64,000 nt of DNA from JALZKA01 sp963717635. Lineage in GTDB: Bacteria; Actinomycetota; Thermoleophilia; Solirubrobacterales; 70-9. The DNA is taken from NCBI GenBank assembly GCA_963717635.1, contig OY970347.1:1054001-1118000 (forward strand). Reading direction: 5' to 3'. Position 1 is the stretch's first letter. Each line of letters starts with the position of its first letter. This document shows, piece after piece, positions 33,448 to 40,984 of the stretch. The notes under the pieces were generated by a model that saw only the letters and a program-made list of their open reading frames with translations, was not told the DNA's origin and ran no database searches. A program made the position numbers and the translations under genes.

Positions 33448-33870
33448 ATGAGCGCCGAGGCCGACTGCATCTTCTGCAAGATCATCGCGGGCGAGCTGCC
33501 CGGCGAGATCGTCGACTCGGATGAGCGCACCGTCGCCTTCATGGACATCAACCCGGCCACGCGCGGGCATGCGCTGGTGATCCCCAGGGCCCACTCGAGG
33601 GACCTGATCGAGATCACCGACGAGGACCTCGAGGCGACCAACGTCGCCGCTCGCCGACTCGCGGCTCGGATCGACGAGACGCTCAAGCCGGACGGGTTCA
33701 ACGTCCTCAACTGCTGCCGGCCGGCGGCGTGGCAGACAGTGTTCCATTTCCACGTGCACGTGATCCCGCGCTACGACGACGACCCGCTGAAGCTGCCGTG
33801 GATCCCGCGCGGCGCCGACACCGCCGAGATCGCCCGGGTCGCGGGCGAGATCAGGGAAGCAGCCGCCTGA
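33448..33870 (+). CDS. HIT-family nucleotide hydrolase/transferase
   Basis: 140 residues starting CIFCKIIAGELPGEIV, with TVAFMDINPATRGHALVIPR and the histidine triad HFHVHVIPR, as in HinT/Fhit-type proteins that hydrolyse AMP-lysine or related phosphoramidates. Cys pair CIFC resembles the zinc-binding start of some HIT proteins. Stop and next ATG overlap (TGATG). Confidence 0.9.
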   Translation: MSAEADCIFCKIIAGELPGEIVDSDERTVAFMDINPATRGHALVIPRAHSRDLIEITDEDLEATNVAARRLAARIDETLKPDGFNVLNCCRPAAWQTVFHFHVHVIPRYDDDPLKLPWIPRGADTAEIARVAGEIREAAA

Positions 33871-34643
33871 TGGCTTCGGTCGCGGTCAGTCGCGACGGCG
33901 AAGTCGCGGTCATCACGCTCTCGAACCCGCCGCTCAACCTGTTCGGCCCGGATTCGTTCGACGCACTCGACGAGTGCATCGCCGAGGTCGAGGCCTCCGA
34001 CGCCAGGGCGGCGGTCTGGCGCGCCGACGGCGACATTTTCACCGGCGGCGTCGACGTGCAGGTGTTCGCCGACGCCGTAGCGAGCGGCGAGGGCGAGAGC
34101 TTCCCGTCGCTCGTCGGGCCGATCAAGCGCCTGGAGGCGCTCGAGATGCCCACGCTCGCCCTCTGCCACGGGCTCTGCCTCACGGCCGGCTTGGAGGTCG
34201 CGCTGGGCTGCGACATGATCTGGGCGGGCCAGTCGGCCCGCTTCGGCCTGGTCGAGCGCGTCGTCGGGCTCACGCCCGGCGCCGGCGGCACCCAGCGGCT
34301 GGCGGAGCGCGCCGGCCCGGCGCGTGCCCGCGAGTTCGTCATGTCCGGCCGCCTCTATGAAGCGGCGACCCTGGAGCGCTGGAACGTCGTCAACCGGGTG
34401 CTCGCCGACGACGACCTGCAAAAGAAGGGGATGGCGTTCGCCCGCGAGCTGGCCTCGGGGCCGACCCGCGCGCACGCGATGACGAAGCGAATCGTGCGGG
34501 CTTACCTTGACGGCGGCATCGAGCGCGCGGACGAGGTCACGCCCGGTGTATTCGGCGAACTGTTCGCGACGGAGGACCTGCAAAACGCGGTGCAATCGTT
34601 CTTGAAGGAAGGGCCCGGGAAGGCCACGTTCGAGGGCAAGTAG
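33870..34643 (+). CDS. Enoyl-CoA hydratase/isomerase family protein (crotonase)
   Basis: 257 residues from ATG 33870. Crotonase fold with ITLSNPPLNLFGPDSF, the oxyanion-hole strand IFTGGVDVQVF, LCHGLCLTAGLEVALGCDMIWA, and FGLVERVVGLTPGAGGTQRL where the catalytic Glu normally lies. The substrate acyl-CoA is not predictable. Coupled to the HIT gene by a one-base overlap, an unusual partner for a beta-oxidation enzyme. Confidence 0.85.
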   Translation: MASVAVSRDGEVAVITLSNPPLNLFGPDSFDALDECIAEVEASDARAAVWRADGDIFTGGVDVQVFADAVASGEGESFPSLVGPIKRLEALEMPTLALCHGLCLTAGLEVALGCDMIWAGQSARFGLVERVVGLTPGAGGTQRLAERAGPARAREFVMSGRLYEAATLERWNVVNRVLADDDLQKKGMAFARELASGPTRAHAMTKRIVRAYLDGGIERADEVTPGVFGELFATEDLQNAVQSFLKEGPGKATFEGK

Positions 34644-34670
34644 CGCCGAATCAAGCCGTTTCGCCGCTGC

Positions 34671-34676
34671 TACGCT
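34671..34676 (+). promoter_or_regulatory. -10 box of infA
   Basis: TACGCT ends 10 nt before ATG 34687. Confidence 0.4.
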
Positions 34677-34686
34677 TTCGGCGCCG

Positions 34687-34905
34687 ATGGGCAAGGAAGA
34701 GAAGATCGAGATGGAGGGCGAGGTCACCGAGGCCCTGCCCAACACGATGTTCAAGGTCACGCTCGACAACGACCACCAGGTTCTCGGGCACATCTCGGGC
34801 AAGATGCGCCGCCACTACATCCGCATCCTGCCCGGCGACCGGGTCAAGATCGAGCTCTCTCCGTACGACCTCGACCGCGGCCGCATCACCTACCGCTACA
34901 AGTAG
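34687..34905 (+). CDS. infA: Translation initiation factor IF-1
   Basis: 72 residues, exactly the usual length: an OB-fold protein MGKEEKIEMEGEVTEALPN..., with MFKVTLDNDHQVLGHISGKMR and DRGRITYRYK at the end. Binds the ribosomal A site during initiation. No rpmJ-rpsM-rpsK genes follow as they often do; instead a palindrome-flanked accessory gene comes next. Confidence 0.95.
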   Translation: MGKEEKIEMEGEVTEALPNTMFKVTLDNDHQVLGHISGKMRRHYIRILPGDRVKIELSPYDLDRGRITYRYK

Positions 34906-34985
34906 CGTCCCGCTCGGCACGCGTCGCGCGCCACCCGCGCGCTCGGCATCTCCACCCTGGGGATGGCATGCCACCCTCCGCACCT

Positions 34986-35037
34986 CGCGAACGACGGCTG
35001 AGCGGACACAGTGTCCGGAAACTCGTCGCTCGCGGTG
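34986..35037 (+). repeat. Palindromic direct repeat, left copy
   Basis: 52 bp, matching the right copy at 35964-36015 at 46 of 52 positions and in the same orientation. Outer arms pair (CGACG/CGTCG) and the centre holds the perfect palindrome GGACACAGTGTCC. Confidence 0.85.
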
Positions 35038-35081
35038 GGGCGAGCGGCGGATCCTCAGGGCGGGGTGGGCTCTGGCCGTTG

Positions 35082-35999
35082 GTGCTTGAGCTGGCTGCGC
35101 CGCAGCACAATGTGATCGCCCTCGATCAGCTGATGGCGGTCGGACTAAGCGAGCCTGCAGTCTGGAAGGCGGTGGCCGCAGGGCGCCTGCATCGCATCCA
35201 CCGCGGGGTCTACGCGGTGGGCCGGCCGGACCTCACGTTCCGCGGCCGCTGCATGGCGGCCGTGCTCGCCTGCGGCGCGGAAGCGTTCATCTCGCACGCC
35301 ACAGCAGCGGCGCTGCGCGCGATCAGGCCCAGCAGCGCCGCGAGGCTCGACGTCACCGTGATGCACGAATCGCCGATCGCGCGTCCAGGCATACGCGCTC
35401 ATCGCCATCCCGACCTGACGCCGGCGGACGTCACCGTGGTTGACGGCATCCCGTGCGGCAGCGTTTCGCTCACCCTTCTGGGCCTGGCGACGTTTCTGCA
35501 CGAGGACCGGCTCGAGCGTGCGTGCGACCAGGCTGCCGTGATGCGCCTCCTCGACATGCGGGAAATGAGCGACCTGCTCGCGCGGTCGCGCGGTCGTCGT
35601 GGAGTCCGTCGGCTGCGTAACGTTCTTGCTCGGGGCGACCTGGGCGAGAACGTGCCCGCGAGCGGACTGGAGGTCCGTTATCGGGATCTGTGCGCCGGAT
35701 CCGGCCTGCCAAAGCCGGAGATCAACCGCTACATCCTGCTCGGCGACGAGTACCACAGGGTCGACTTCCTCTGGCGCAAGCAGCGCGTCGTGATCGAGAC
35801 CGACGGCGGCCGCTATCACTCAACGGGCTGGCAGCGTGCCCGCGATGCCCATCGTGACGCACTGCTCGACCACCACGGTTACCTGCACGACCGGGTCGGT
35901 GAGGATGAGATCGACAAGCAGCCGGGCCGGGCGGTATCGAAGCCACGAGATCTCCTCGCCCAACGCGAGCGACGGCTGAGTGGACACAGCGTCCGGTAA
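35082..35999 (+). CDS. AbiEi-antitoxin-like winged helix plus DUF559 (Vsr-fold) nuclease-like protein
   Basis: 305 residues from GTG 35082. The N-terminal part (NVIALDQLMAVGLSEPAVWKAVAAGRL, HRIHRGVYAVG) is the winged helix seen at the start of AbiEi-type antitoxins. The C-terminal part (RVDFLWRKQRVVIETDGGRYH, RDAHRDALLDHHGYLHDR) matches DUF559, a small Vsr/restriction-like nuclease fold with V-D-F and E-x-D-G. Such proteins occur in many copies in Solirubrobacterales. No AbiEii toxin gene is adjacent. An ATG at 34968 would make it read through the left repeat, so GTG 35082 is preferred. The stop lies within the right repeat. Function unknown. Confidence 0.75.
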   Translation: MLELAAPQHNVIALDQLMAVGLSEPAVWKAVAAGRLHRIHRGVYAVGRPDLTFRGRCMAAVLACGAEAFISHATAAALRAIRPSSAARLDVTVMHESPIARPGIRAHRHPDLTPADVTVVDGIPCGSVSLTLLGLATFLHEDRLERACDQAAVMRLLDMREMSDLLARSRGRRGVRRLRNVLARGDLGENVPASGLEVRYRDLCAGSGLPKPEINRYILLGDEYHRVDFLWRKQRVVIETDGGRYHSTGWQRARDAHRDALLDHHGYLHDRVGEDEIDKQPGRAVSKPRDLLAQRERRLSGHSVR

Positions 36000-36015
36000 T
36001 CCGTCGCTCGCGGTG
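35964..36015 (+). repeat. Palindromic direct repeat, right copy
   Basis: Outer arms CGCGAGCGACGG and CCGTCGCTCGCG pair perfectly over 12 bp; the centre has GGACACAGCGTCC. It contains the stop codon of the gene to its left. See the left copy at 34986-35037. Confidence 0.85.
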
Positions 36016-36038
36016 ATTGTGGCGCGGTTGAGCGGTGG

Positions 36039-37229
36039 TTAGGCGGGGAGATAACTCGCCGCGGCCGAGGGATCGGGCTTCGCCAGCTCCAGGATCAGGC
36101 TCGACCAGGCGAACTCCCGGGCTCCGAGGCCCTCGCCGGTAAGCGGGTCGTAGTACTCGCGCAGCCCCTCGCGCTCGACCATCGGCACCAGCCGGGCCAC
36201 CATCTCGCGCGCCTCGGATTCGTAGCCGAGGCGCAGCAGCCCGATCCACAAGAGCCAGGCAGCGTTGATCCAGGTGGGGCCGCGCCAGTAGCGGAGCTTC
36301 CACCCCGGTCCGCGGTTCGGCTCGAACGAGGGGTCGGTGGCCGCGACCGAGGGCGGGGGATGGCGCAGCCAGTAGCGCTTCGGGTCGAGCAGGCTCTCCA
36401 CCAGGCGATGCCCGATCTCGTCGGGCAGATCCGGTAACGCGAGTGGCGCCATGCCCGCCCAGGTGTCGACCACGGGGCGCAGGCCGCCTGGCTCCGCCTG
36501 GTCGAGGAACAGCCCGGACTCCTCGTCCCAGAGCCGGTCGACGAGGGCCGGGGTGATCGAGGGCTCGCCCGTCGCCAGCCTCGAGAGGCCCCAGAACACG
36601 TTCGTCACGACCTCGCACAGCACGGGACGGCCCGCGGCGCGGACCCGCCGCGCGTCCCAGCCCAGCCGTCGCGACCCTGCGACCAGCACCGGGAACCCCG
36701 ACCGGGCGTGTGAGCGCCAGCCCCAAACCGGGTCGAACTTCGGCGAGGAGTCGAGCCCGGACTCGTCGGGTTGGATCAGCCAGAGCAGGCCGTCGCCCTC
36801 CAGGTCCCGGTTCGCACCGAGCCACTCGTGGTGGCGCGCGATCCGGGGCTCGGCGGCGGGGTCGCCCACCGCGATCCTCCAGGCCCAGGCAAGGAGCGGT
36901 GGCTGGATCGTCGAGGTCATCGGCGATGAGCGGCGGTCGACGTTGTAGTAGGTACGCCGCCGAAGCGTTAGCGGGTGATCCCAGAAGACCACGTGGCCCA
37001 CGAACCCGTCATCGCGCGCTGCGCGCAACAGCGACTCCAGCTCGGAGCGCGAACGCTCGGGGTCGAACCGGCGCCAGACGATCGCCGCGAAGCACGAGTC
37101 CCAGTACCACTGCCAGGGGTAGCGCGTCGGGCTGGGGCGCGTGTACCCGTACGGGATGCCATCCCGCAGGCCCTCGGCCCAGCTCGCCGTGAGCACCGAC
37201 CGGCAGAGCCGCTCGAGGCCCTGCGTCAA
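36039..37229 (-). CDS. GH63-like (alpha/alpha)6 glycosidase
   Basis: 396 residues from TTG 37229, which overlaps the stop of the permease gene (TTGA). Motifs YPWQWYWDSCFAAIVWRRFD, IQPPLLAWAW, YWRGPTWINAAWLLWIGLL and GLGAREFAWSSLIL match GH63 enzymes, including the short mannosylglycerate/glucosylglycerate hydrolases of Actinobacteria. It would cleave an alpha-glucoside or mannoside in the cytoplasm, as no signal is seen. A longer minus-strand frame extends upstream through the permease genes, but this is only an open shadow. Its position as last gene of an ABC-exporter operon is unusual. Confidence 0.75.
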   Translation of the reverse strand: MTQGLERLCRSVLTASWAEGLRDGIPYGYTRPSPTRYPWQWYWDSCFAAIVWRRFDPERSRSELESLLRAARDDGFVGHVVFWDHPLTLRRRTYYNVDRRSSPMTSTIQPPLLAWAWRIAVGDPAAEPRIARHHEWLGANRDLEGDGLLWLIQPDESGLDSSPKFDPVWGWRSHARSGFPVLVAGSRRLGWDARRVRAAGRPVLCEVVTNVFWGLSRLATGEPSITPALVDRLWDEESGLFLDQAEPGGLRPVVDTWAGMAPLALPDLPDEIGHRLVESLLDPKRYWLRHPPPSVAATDPSFEPNRGPGWKLRYWRGPTWINAAWLLWIGLLRLGYESEAREMVARLVPMVEREGLREYYDPLTGEGLGAREFAWSSLILELAKPDPSAAASYLPA

Positions 37230-38005
37230 TCCGACATCCTTTGCATGCCGCGCATCGCGAACGCCGCGAACAGAACCATCAACCCAGCCAGCGCGAGGAG
37301 TCCCGGCCAGGTCTCGGCCCAGGTGACGCCGCCGGTCACGAACCCCTGTCTCACCATCTCGATGACCTGCGTGACCGGGTTGATCTCCGCGACCGTCTGG
37401 AGCCACGGCTGGAGCAGGTCCTTGGGGGCGTAGGAGGTCGTGAACAGGACGAGCACGAACATCCCGGCCTGCATCAACGGGGCGGCCGATTGGGTCCGGT
37501 ACCGCAGCGCCAGTGCGCATCCCCAGAGCGCGGCGACCGTGCCCATCGCCATCACGCCGAGCAAGGCGACCAGGAGGCCGAGCGGGCCCGGCCAGTCGGC
37601 GCCGACCGCGAACGCGACCGTGAGCAGCACGCTCGCCGGCACCAGCGAGCGCAGCGATGCGGACGCCACGAGGCCGCCGAGGAGCGCGGGCCGCGGGGCG
37701 GGGGAGGCCAGCAGGCGGTCGAACCAGCCCTGCTCGATGTCGCGCGCCAGGTTGACGCCCGTCGCCGCCCCTGTGAACCCCGCCCCCTGGAGCAGCGACA
37801 CGGGGATCAGGAAGCTCTGGTAGCTGTCCGTGTCGAAACCGCGCAGCTCGGTCAGGTTGCCGAACACCGACGTCAGCCCGATGAAGAAGATCGTCGGCGC
37901 CAGGACTCCGGGGATCGCCGCCCCGGGCACGCGGACCAGCTCGTTCGCCGAGCGCCGGACGAGCGCTGTAATCGTCGGCCAAGAGATCGCGATCGTTGCC
38001 GCCAT
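37226..38005 (-). CDS. ABC-2 type transporter permease (second)
   Basis: 259 residues with six hydrophobic segments (GVLAPTIFFIGLTSVFG, LLTVAFAVGAD, LLVALLGVMAMGTVAAL, MFVLVLFTTSYAP, LLALAGLMVLFAAFAM), plus QPWLQTVAEINPVTQVIEMVRQGFVTG, typical of DrrB/NodJ-like permeases. It lies 3 nt from another permease gene and shares its ATP-binding protein. Exports a drug, lipid or glycan across the membrane. Confidence 0.85.
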   Translation of the reverse strand: MAATIAISWPTITALVRRSANELVRVPGAAIPGVLAPTIFFIGLTSVFGNLTELRGFDTDSYQSFLIPVSLLQGAGFTGAATGVNLARDIEQGWFDRLLASPAPRPALLGGLVASASLRSLVPASVLLTVAFAVGADWPGPLGLLVALLGVMAMGTVAALWGCALALRYRTQSAAPLMQAGMFVLVLFTTSYAPKDLLQPWLQTVAEINPVTQVIEMVRQGFVTGGVTWAETWPGLLALAGLMVLFAAFAMRGMQRMSD

Positions 38006-38008
38006 AGA

Positions 38009-38797
38009 TCAGCCACCCGTCCTCAGTCGATGCCGGAGCGCCAGCGAACTGGCGCCGAGGCTCAGGGCGGCGATCCCGGTGATCGAAGCGAAGGCCTTCC
38101 ACGCGTCCGCACCCGTGAGCGTCGAGATCACCGGGTCACGGACGCCCTCGACGATGAACGAGATCGGGTTGTACTCCGCGATCGTCGCCGCGGGCTCCAG
38201 CATCAGCGCGTACGGGAAGAACGCGGAGCTCAGGAACAGGATCACGAAGACCAGCGGGAACAGGCCCTGGACGACCGAGGCGCTCCCCGAACGCAGGGCG
38301 ATGGCCGCGCCGATGCCGCCGAACGCGATCGCGGCGAGGGTCACAAACACGATCATCAGCACGACCCCGACCACGCCCTCCTCGATCCGGGCGCCGAACA
38401 CCAGCCCGACGACCACGTAGAAGACGGCTGCGAACGCTCCCAGCGCCGCGGTTCCGGCGAGCCTGCCGAGGACGATCGCGAACCGCGAGATCGGCGCCGC
38501 GAGCAGGCGGTCGGTGAAGCCCATCTCGATGTCCACCGCGAGCGCGATGCCACCGCTGTTACCTGCCAGCAGGGCGGACTGGATCATGGCTCCGGCGAGC
38601 ATGAAGTCGAGGAACCCGTTGACCTCGGGAAAGCCGGGTAGCTCGAGGGCGGACCCGGCGCCGCCGGTCTGGACCGCCAACAGCAGCGAGGGAAAGATGA
38701 TGATCGGCGCCATCAGCTGTGGGCGCCTGACCGTCTGCATCACCGAGCGCCGCCCGAGGGCACCGACCACCCGGACGTTGTCGGCCAGACGGCTCAC
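38009..38797 (-). CDS. ABC-2 type transporter permease (first)
   Basis: 262 residues, DrrB-like: PQLMAPIIIFPSLLLAVQTGG, six membrane helices and LMLEPAATIAEYNPISFIVEGVRDPV, which aligns with the NPVTQVIEMVRQG region of the neighbouring permease, so the two likely form a heterodimer. Overlaps the ATPase gene by four bases (ATGA). Confidence 0.85.
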   Translation of the reverse strand: MSRLADNVRVVGALGRRSVMQTVRRPQLMAPIIIFPSLLLAVQTGGAGSALELPGFPEVNGFLDFMLAGAMIQSALLAGNSGGIALAVDIEMGFTDRLLAAPISRFAIVLGRLAGTAALGAFAAVFYVVVGLVFGARIEEGVVGVVLMIVFVTLAAIAFGGIGAAIALRSGSASVVQGLFPLVFVILFLSSAFFPYALMLEPAATIAEYNPISFIVEGVRDPVISTLTGADAWKAFASITGIAALSLGASSLALRHRLRTGG

Positions 38798-39756
38798 GCT
38801 TCGTCGTTGTCGGAGTCTTCGCCCTCGGTTTCGAGATGGCGGCCGGTCTTGGCGACGAACACGTCGTCGAGCGTGGGCTCGACGAGTTCGAGCGACTCGA
38901 CCGCAAGGCCCGCCTCGTCCAGCGCCCGGACGACCGGGGCCACCTGCCCGGCTCCGTGCTCCAGCTCGAGCAGGACCATCCCGTCTTTGGGGGGCAGCGG
39001 TTTGCCGAGTTGCGCGACGACGTCTCGCGCGCGCTCGACCTCGCCGTCGCAGATCGCGATCTCCAGATGCGGGCGCCCGACCTCCGATTTGAGCTCGTCC
39101 GGCGTGCCCTCGGCGACGATCAGTCCTCCGGCGATGATTCCAACCCGATCCGCGAGCTGGTCGGCCTCCTCCAGGTATTGCGTGGTCAGGAAGATCGTGG
39201 CGCCGTCACGGTTGAGCTTGTCGACCTCCTCCCAGATCGCCTTGCGGCTGACCGGGTCGAGGCCGGTGGTGGGTTCGTCGAGGAACAGGACGCGCGGCTC
39301 GTGGACCAGAGCCGAGGCGAGGTCCAGGCGGCGCCTCATGCCGCCTGAGTACGTGCCGACGCGGCGGTCCGCGGCGTTGATCAGGCCGACGCGCTCGAGC
39401 AGCGCCTCGGCCCGCCGCCGGCCATCCTCGCGGGAGAGGCGATGAAGGGTCGCCTGCAGGCGGATCAGCTCGCGCCCGGTCATCAGTGGGTCGAGTGCCG
39501 CCTCCTGCAGCGCGACCCCGATCGACTCGCGCACCACGCCCGCCTCGGTCACGACGTCATGGCCGGCGACCCGAGCGCTGCCGCCCGTGGGCCGCAGCAG
39601 GGTCGTCAGCATCCGGACCGTGGTCGTCTTGCCGGCGCCGTTCGGGCCAAGGAAGGCGTAGATCTCGCCCTCGGCCACCTCCAGGTCTACGCCGCGAACG
39701 GCCTTGACGGCGCCGTCGAACTCACGCTCCAGGCCTCGGACTTCGATCGCCGCCAT
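38794..39756 (-). CDS. ABC transporter ATP-binding protein, DrrA-like
   Basis: 320 residues: Walker A GPNGAGKTTTV, signature YSGGMRRRLDLA, Walker B RVLFLDEPTTGLDP, and the C-terminal DrrA-type domain (VVAQLGKPLPPKDGMVLLELEHG, ESLELVEPTLDDVFVAKTGRHLE). Powers the two permeases downstream. TAGAAT lies 9 nt before the ATG, so the operon probably starts with a leaderless message. The substrate could be a lipid or antibiotic; the GH63 gene in the operon hints at a glycoside. Confidence 0.92.
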   Translation of the reverse strand: MAAIEVRGLEREFDGAVKAVRGVDLEVAEGEIYAFLGPNGAGKTTTVRMLTTLLRPTGGSARVAGHDVVTEAGVVRESIGVALQEAALDPLMTGRELIRLQATLHRLSREDGRRRAEALLERVGLINAADRRVGTYSGGMRRRLDLASALVHEPRVLFLDEPTTGLDPVSRKAIWEEVDKLNRDGATIFLTTQYLEEADQLADRVGIIAGGLIVAEGTPDELKSEVGRPHLEIAICDGEVERARDVVAQLGKPLPPKDGMVLLELEHGAGQVAPVVRALDEAGLAVESLELVEPTLDDVFVAKTGRHLETEGEDSDNDEA

Positions 39757-39765
39757 CGCGGCGGG

Positions 39766-39771
39766 ATTCTA
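39766..39771 (-). promoter_or_regulatory. -10 box of the ABC-2/GH63 operon
   Basis: Minus-strand TAGAAT, 9 nt before ATG 39756. Confidence 0.45.
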
Positions 39772-39785
39772 TGGACCGGCTTGGC

Positions 39786-40553
39786 TTAGTTCTTGGGGAC
39801 GAAATACGCCTTGTACAGCAGGCGGGCCCGGTCGTACGAGCACGCGTACTTGCGTTCGCTGCCGACGTTGCGGTGCGGCCGCGTATGGGCGAAGAAGTAC
39901 TCGAGCCGCTGATCCGCCGGGACCGAGTCCGGAACCTCGCAGTTCCTCGTGCCGCGGCTCGCGATCCAGACGTCGTTGGCACGCTGGCGCTTGAAGGCGA
40001 AGGCCGGCAGCCAGGTGGCGGTGGTCAGGGCGACGATGTTCCCCTTCTTGATCCGCAGGGGCTGCGCCAGCGTGAAGATCGGCTGGCGCCCGTAGTGCGA
40101 CTGGACCCGAAGGATCGGGGAGGCCCGCTGCAGGCGGAACATCTGCTTGCCCTTCTTGCGCAGGATCGAGATTCCGGCCGTCGGGCTCTTGCCAAACTCG
40201 TCGGTTTGCGCCGCCGCGCCGAAGATGTCCTGTTCCTCCTGCGAGGGCTTGGCGAGATCGACGCTCCAGGCGACGATCTTGCCGTTCTCGCGGGCCCGGA
40301 ACGGGTTCCGGCCACCGTTGATGCTGCGCTGGTAACCGGTGACCTGGCCGGTGATCTGACACTCGTCGGACGACGCCTCCGAGCAGCTGGGTGCGGGGTT
40401 GTCCGGGCTCTTGCCGAACACGATCGCGCGCTCGGCGCTGGCCGAGCCCGCGACGCCGCCGGCGACGACGACGAGCGCAAGCAGCGCTCCGGCGCCGCCA
40501 AGGGCGCGCAGGCGCGCCGGGCGGGAGCCTCGATCTCTGTTGGGGGAAGTCAC
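39786..40553 (-). CDS. Secreted protein of unknown function
   Basis: 255 residues from GTG 40553. A signal peptide (basic SRPARLR, hydrophobic core, SASA) is followed by a mature domain of about 200 residues with four Cys and the pattern QRSINGGRNPFRARENGKIVAWSVDLAKPS, SILRKKGKQMFRLQRASPI and IKKGNIVALTTATWLPAFA. This looks like a beta-sandwich, possibly lectin-like, but I recognise no named family. Ends at a Lys-Asn tail, VPKN. It stands alone between the ABC operon and a zinc-ribbon gene. Confidence 0.6.
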   Translation of the reverse strand: MTSPNRDRGSRPARLRALGGAGALLALVVVAGGVAGSASAERAIVFGKSPDNPAPSCSEASSDECQITGQVTGYQRSINGGRNPFRARENGKIVAWSVDLAKPSQEEQDIFGAAAQTDEFGKSPTAGISILRKKGKQMFRLQRASPILRVQSHYGRQPIFTLAQPLRIKKGNIVALTTATWLPAFAFKRQRANDVWIASRGTRNCEVPDSVPADQRLEYFFAHTRPHRNVGSERKYACSYDRARLLYKAYFVPKN

Positions 40554-40672
40554 TGAACCCTGTAGAACACGTTCGCGGCCGCGATGTTGCGGCTCGTTGC
40601 AGGCATCGTAGCCACAGGCCAAGCCGCCGCCGGGGTGCCGGCGGGGGCTCTGGGCAGAGCGTTGCGAGGCGC

Positions 40673-40948
40673 TTAGGAGGCGGTTCCCAGCGGTTCCTGG
40701 CGCTTGCCGCAATACGGGCAGTCGGCGACGTCGACGCCGATCAGCTGCTCGCAGCGCGAGCACAGGCGCAGGTTCTCCGGAGTGCGCACGAGCGCCGAGT
40801 CCGAAGGGGCGAGTGGCAACGTGCGCGTGACCGGCTCCATCTCTTCGCCGCTGATGCTGTCGACGTAGACGCCGTCGCCCTCGGCGACCGCGATCGCCTC
40901 GCGCCCGGAGGCGGGCGCCCGCAGCCTGTAGGTCTGCCGATCGTTCAT
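40673..40948 (-). CDS. Small zinc-ribbon protein
   Basis: 91 residues. The C-terminus holds LCSRCEQLIGVDVADCPYCGKR, two C-x2-C pairs that would bind one zinc. The N-terminal half is a short beta-rich segment without known motif. TAGGCT lies 7 nt before the ATG on the minus strand. Function unknown; zinc ribbons of this sort often mediate protein or RNA contacts. Confidence 0.65.
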   Translation of the reverse strand: MNDRQTYRLRAPASGREAIAVAEGDGVYVDSISGEEMEPVTRTLPLAPSDSALVRTPENLRLCSRCEQLIGVDVADCPYCGKRQEPLGTAS

Positions 40949-40955
40949 CGCGCGC

Positions 40956-40961
40956 AGCCTA
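40956..40961 (-). promoter_or_regulatory. -10 box of the zinc-ribbon gene
   Basis: Minus-strand TAGGCT, 7 nt before ATG 40948: leaderless arrangement. Confidence 0.4.
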
Positions 40962-40984
40962 TCTCAGGCCGAAGCCCGCGTAAG

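Noticed and set aside
36039..38102. A 687-codon minus-strand frame covering the GH63-like gene and the permease gene
   Set aside because: Only the part below 37229 resembles GH63. The upstream part is an open shadow of the ABC permease, which is clearly the real gene there.
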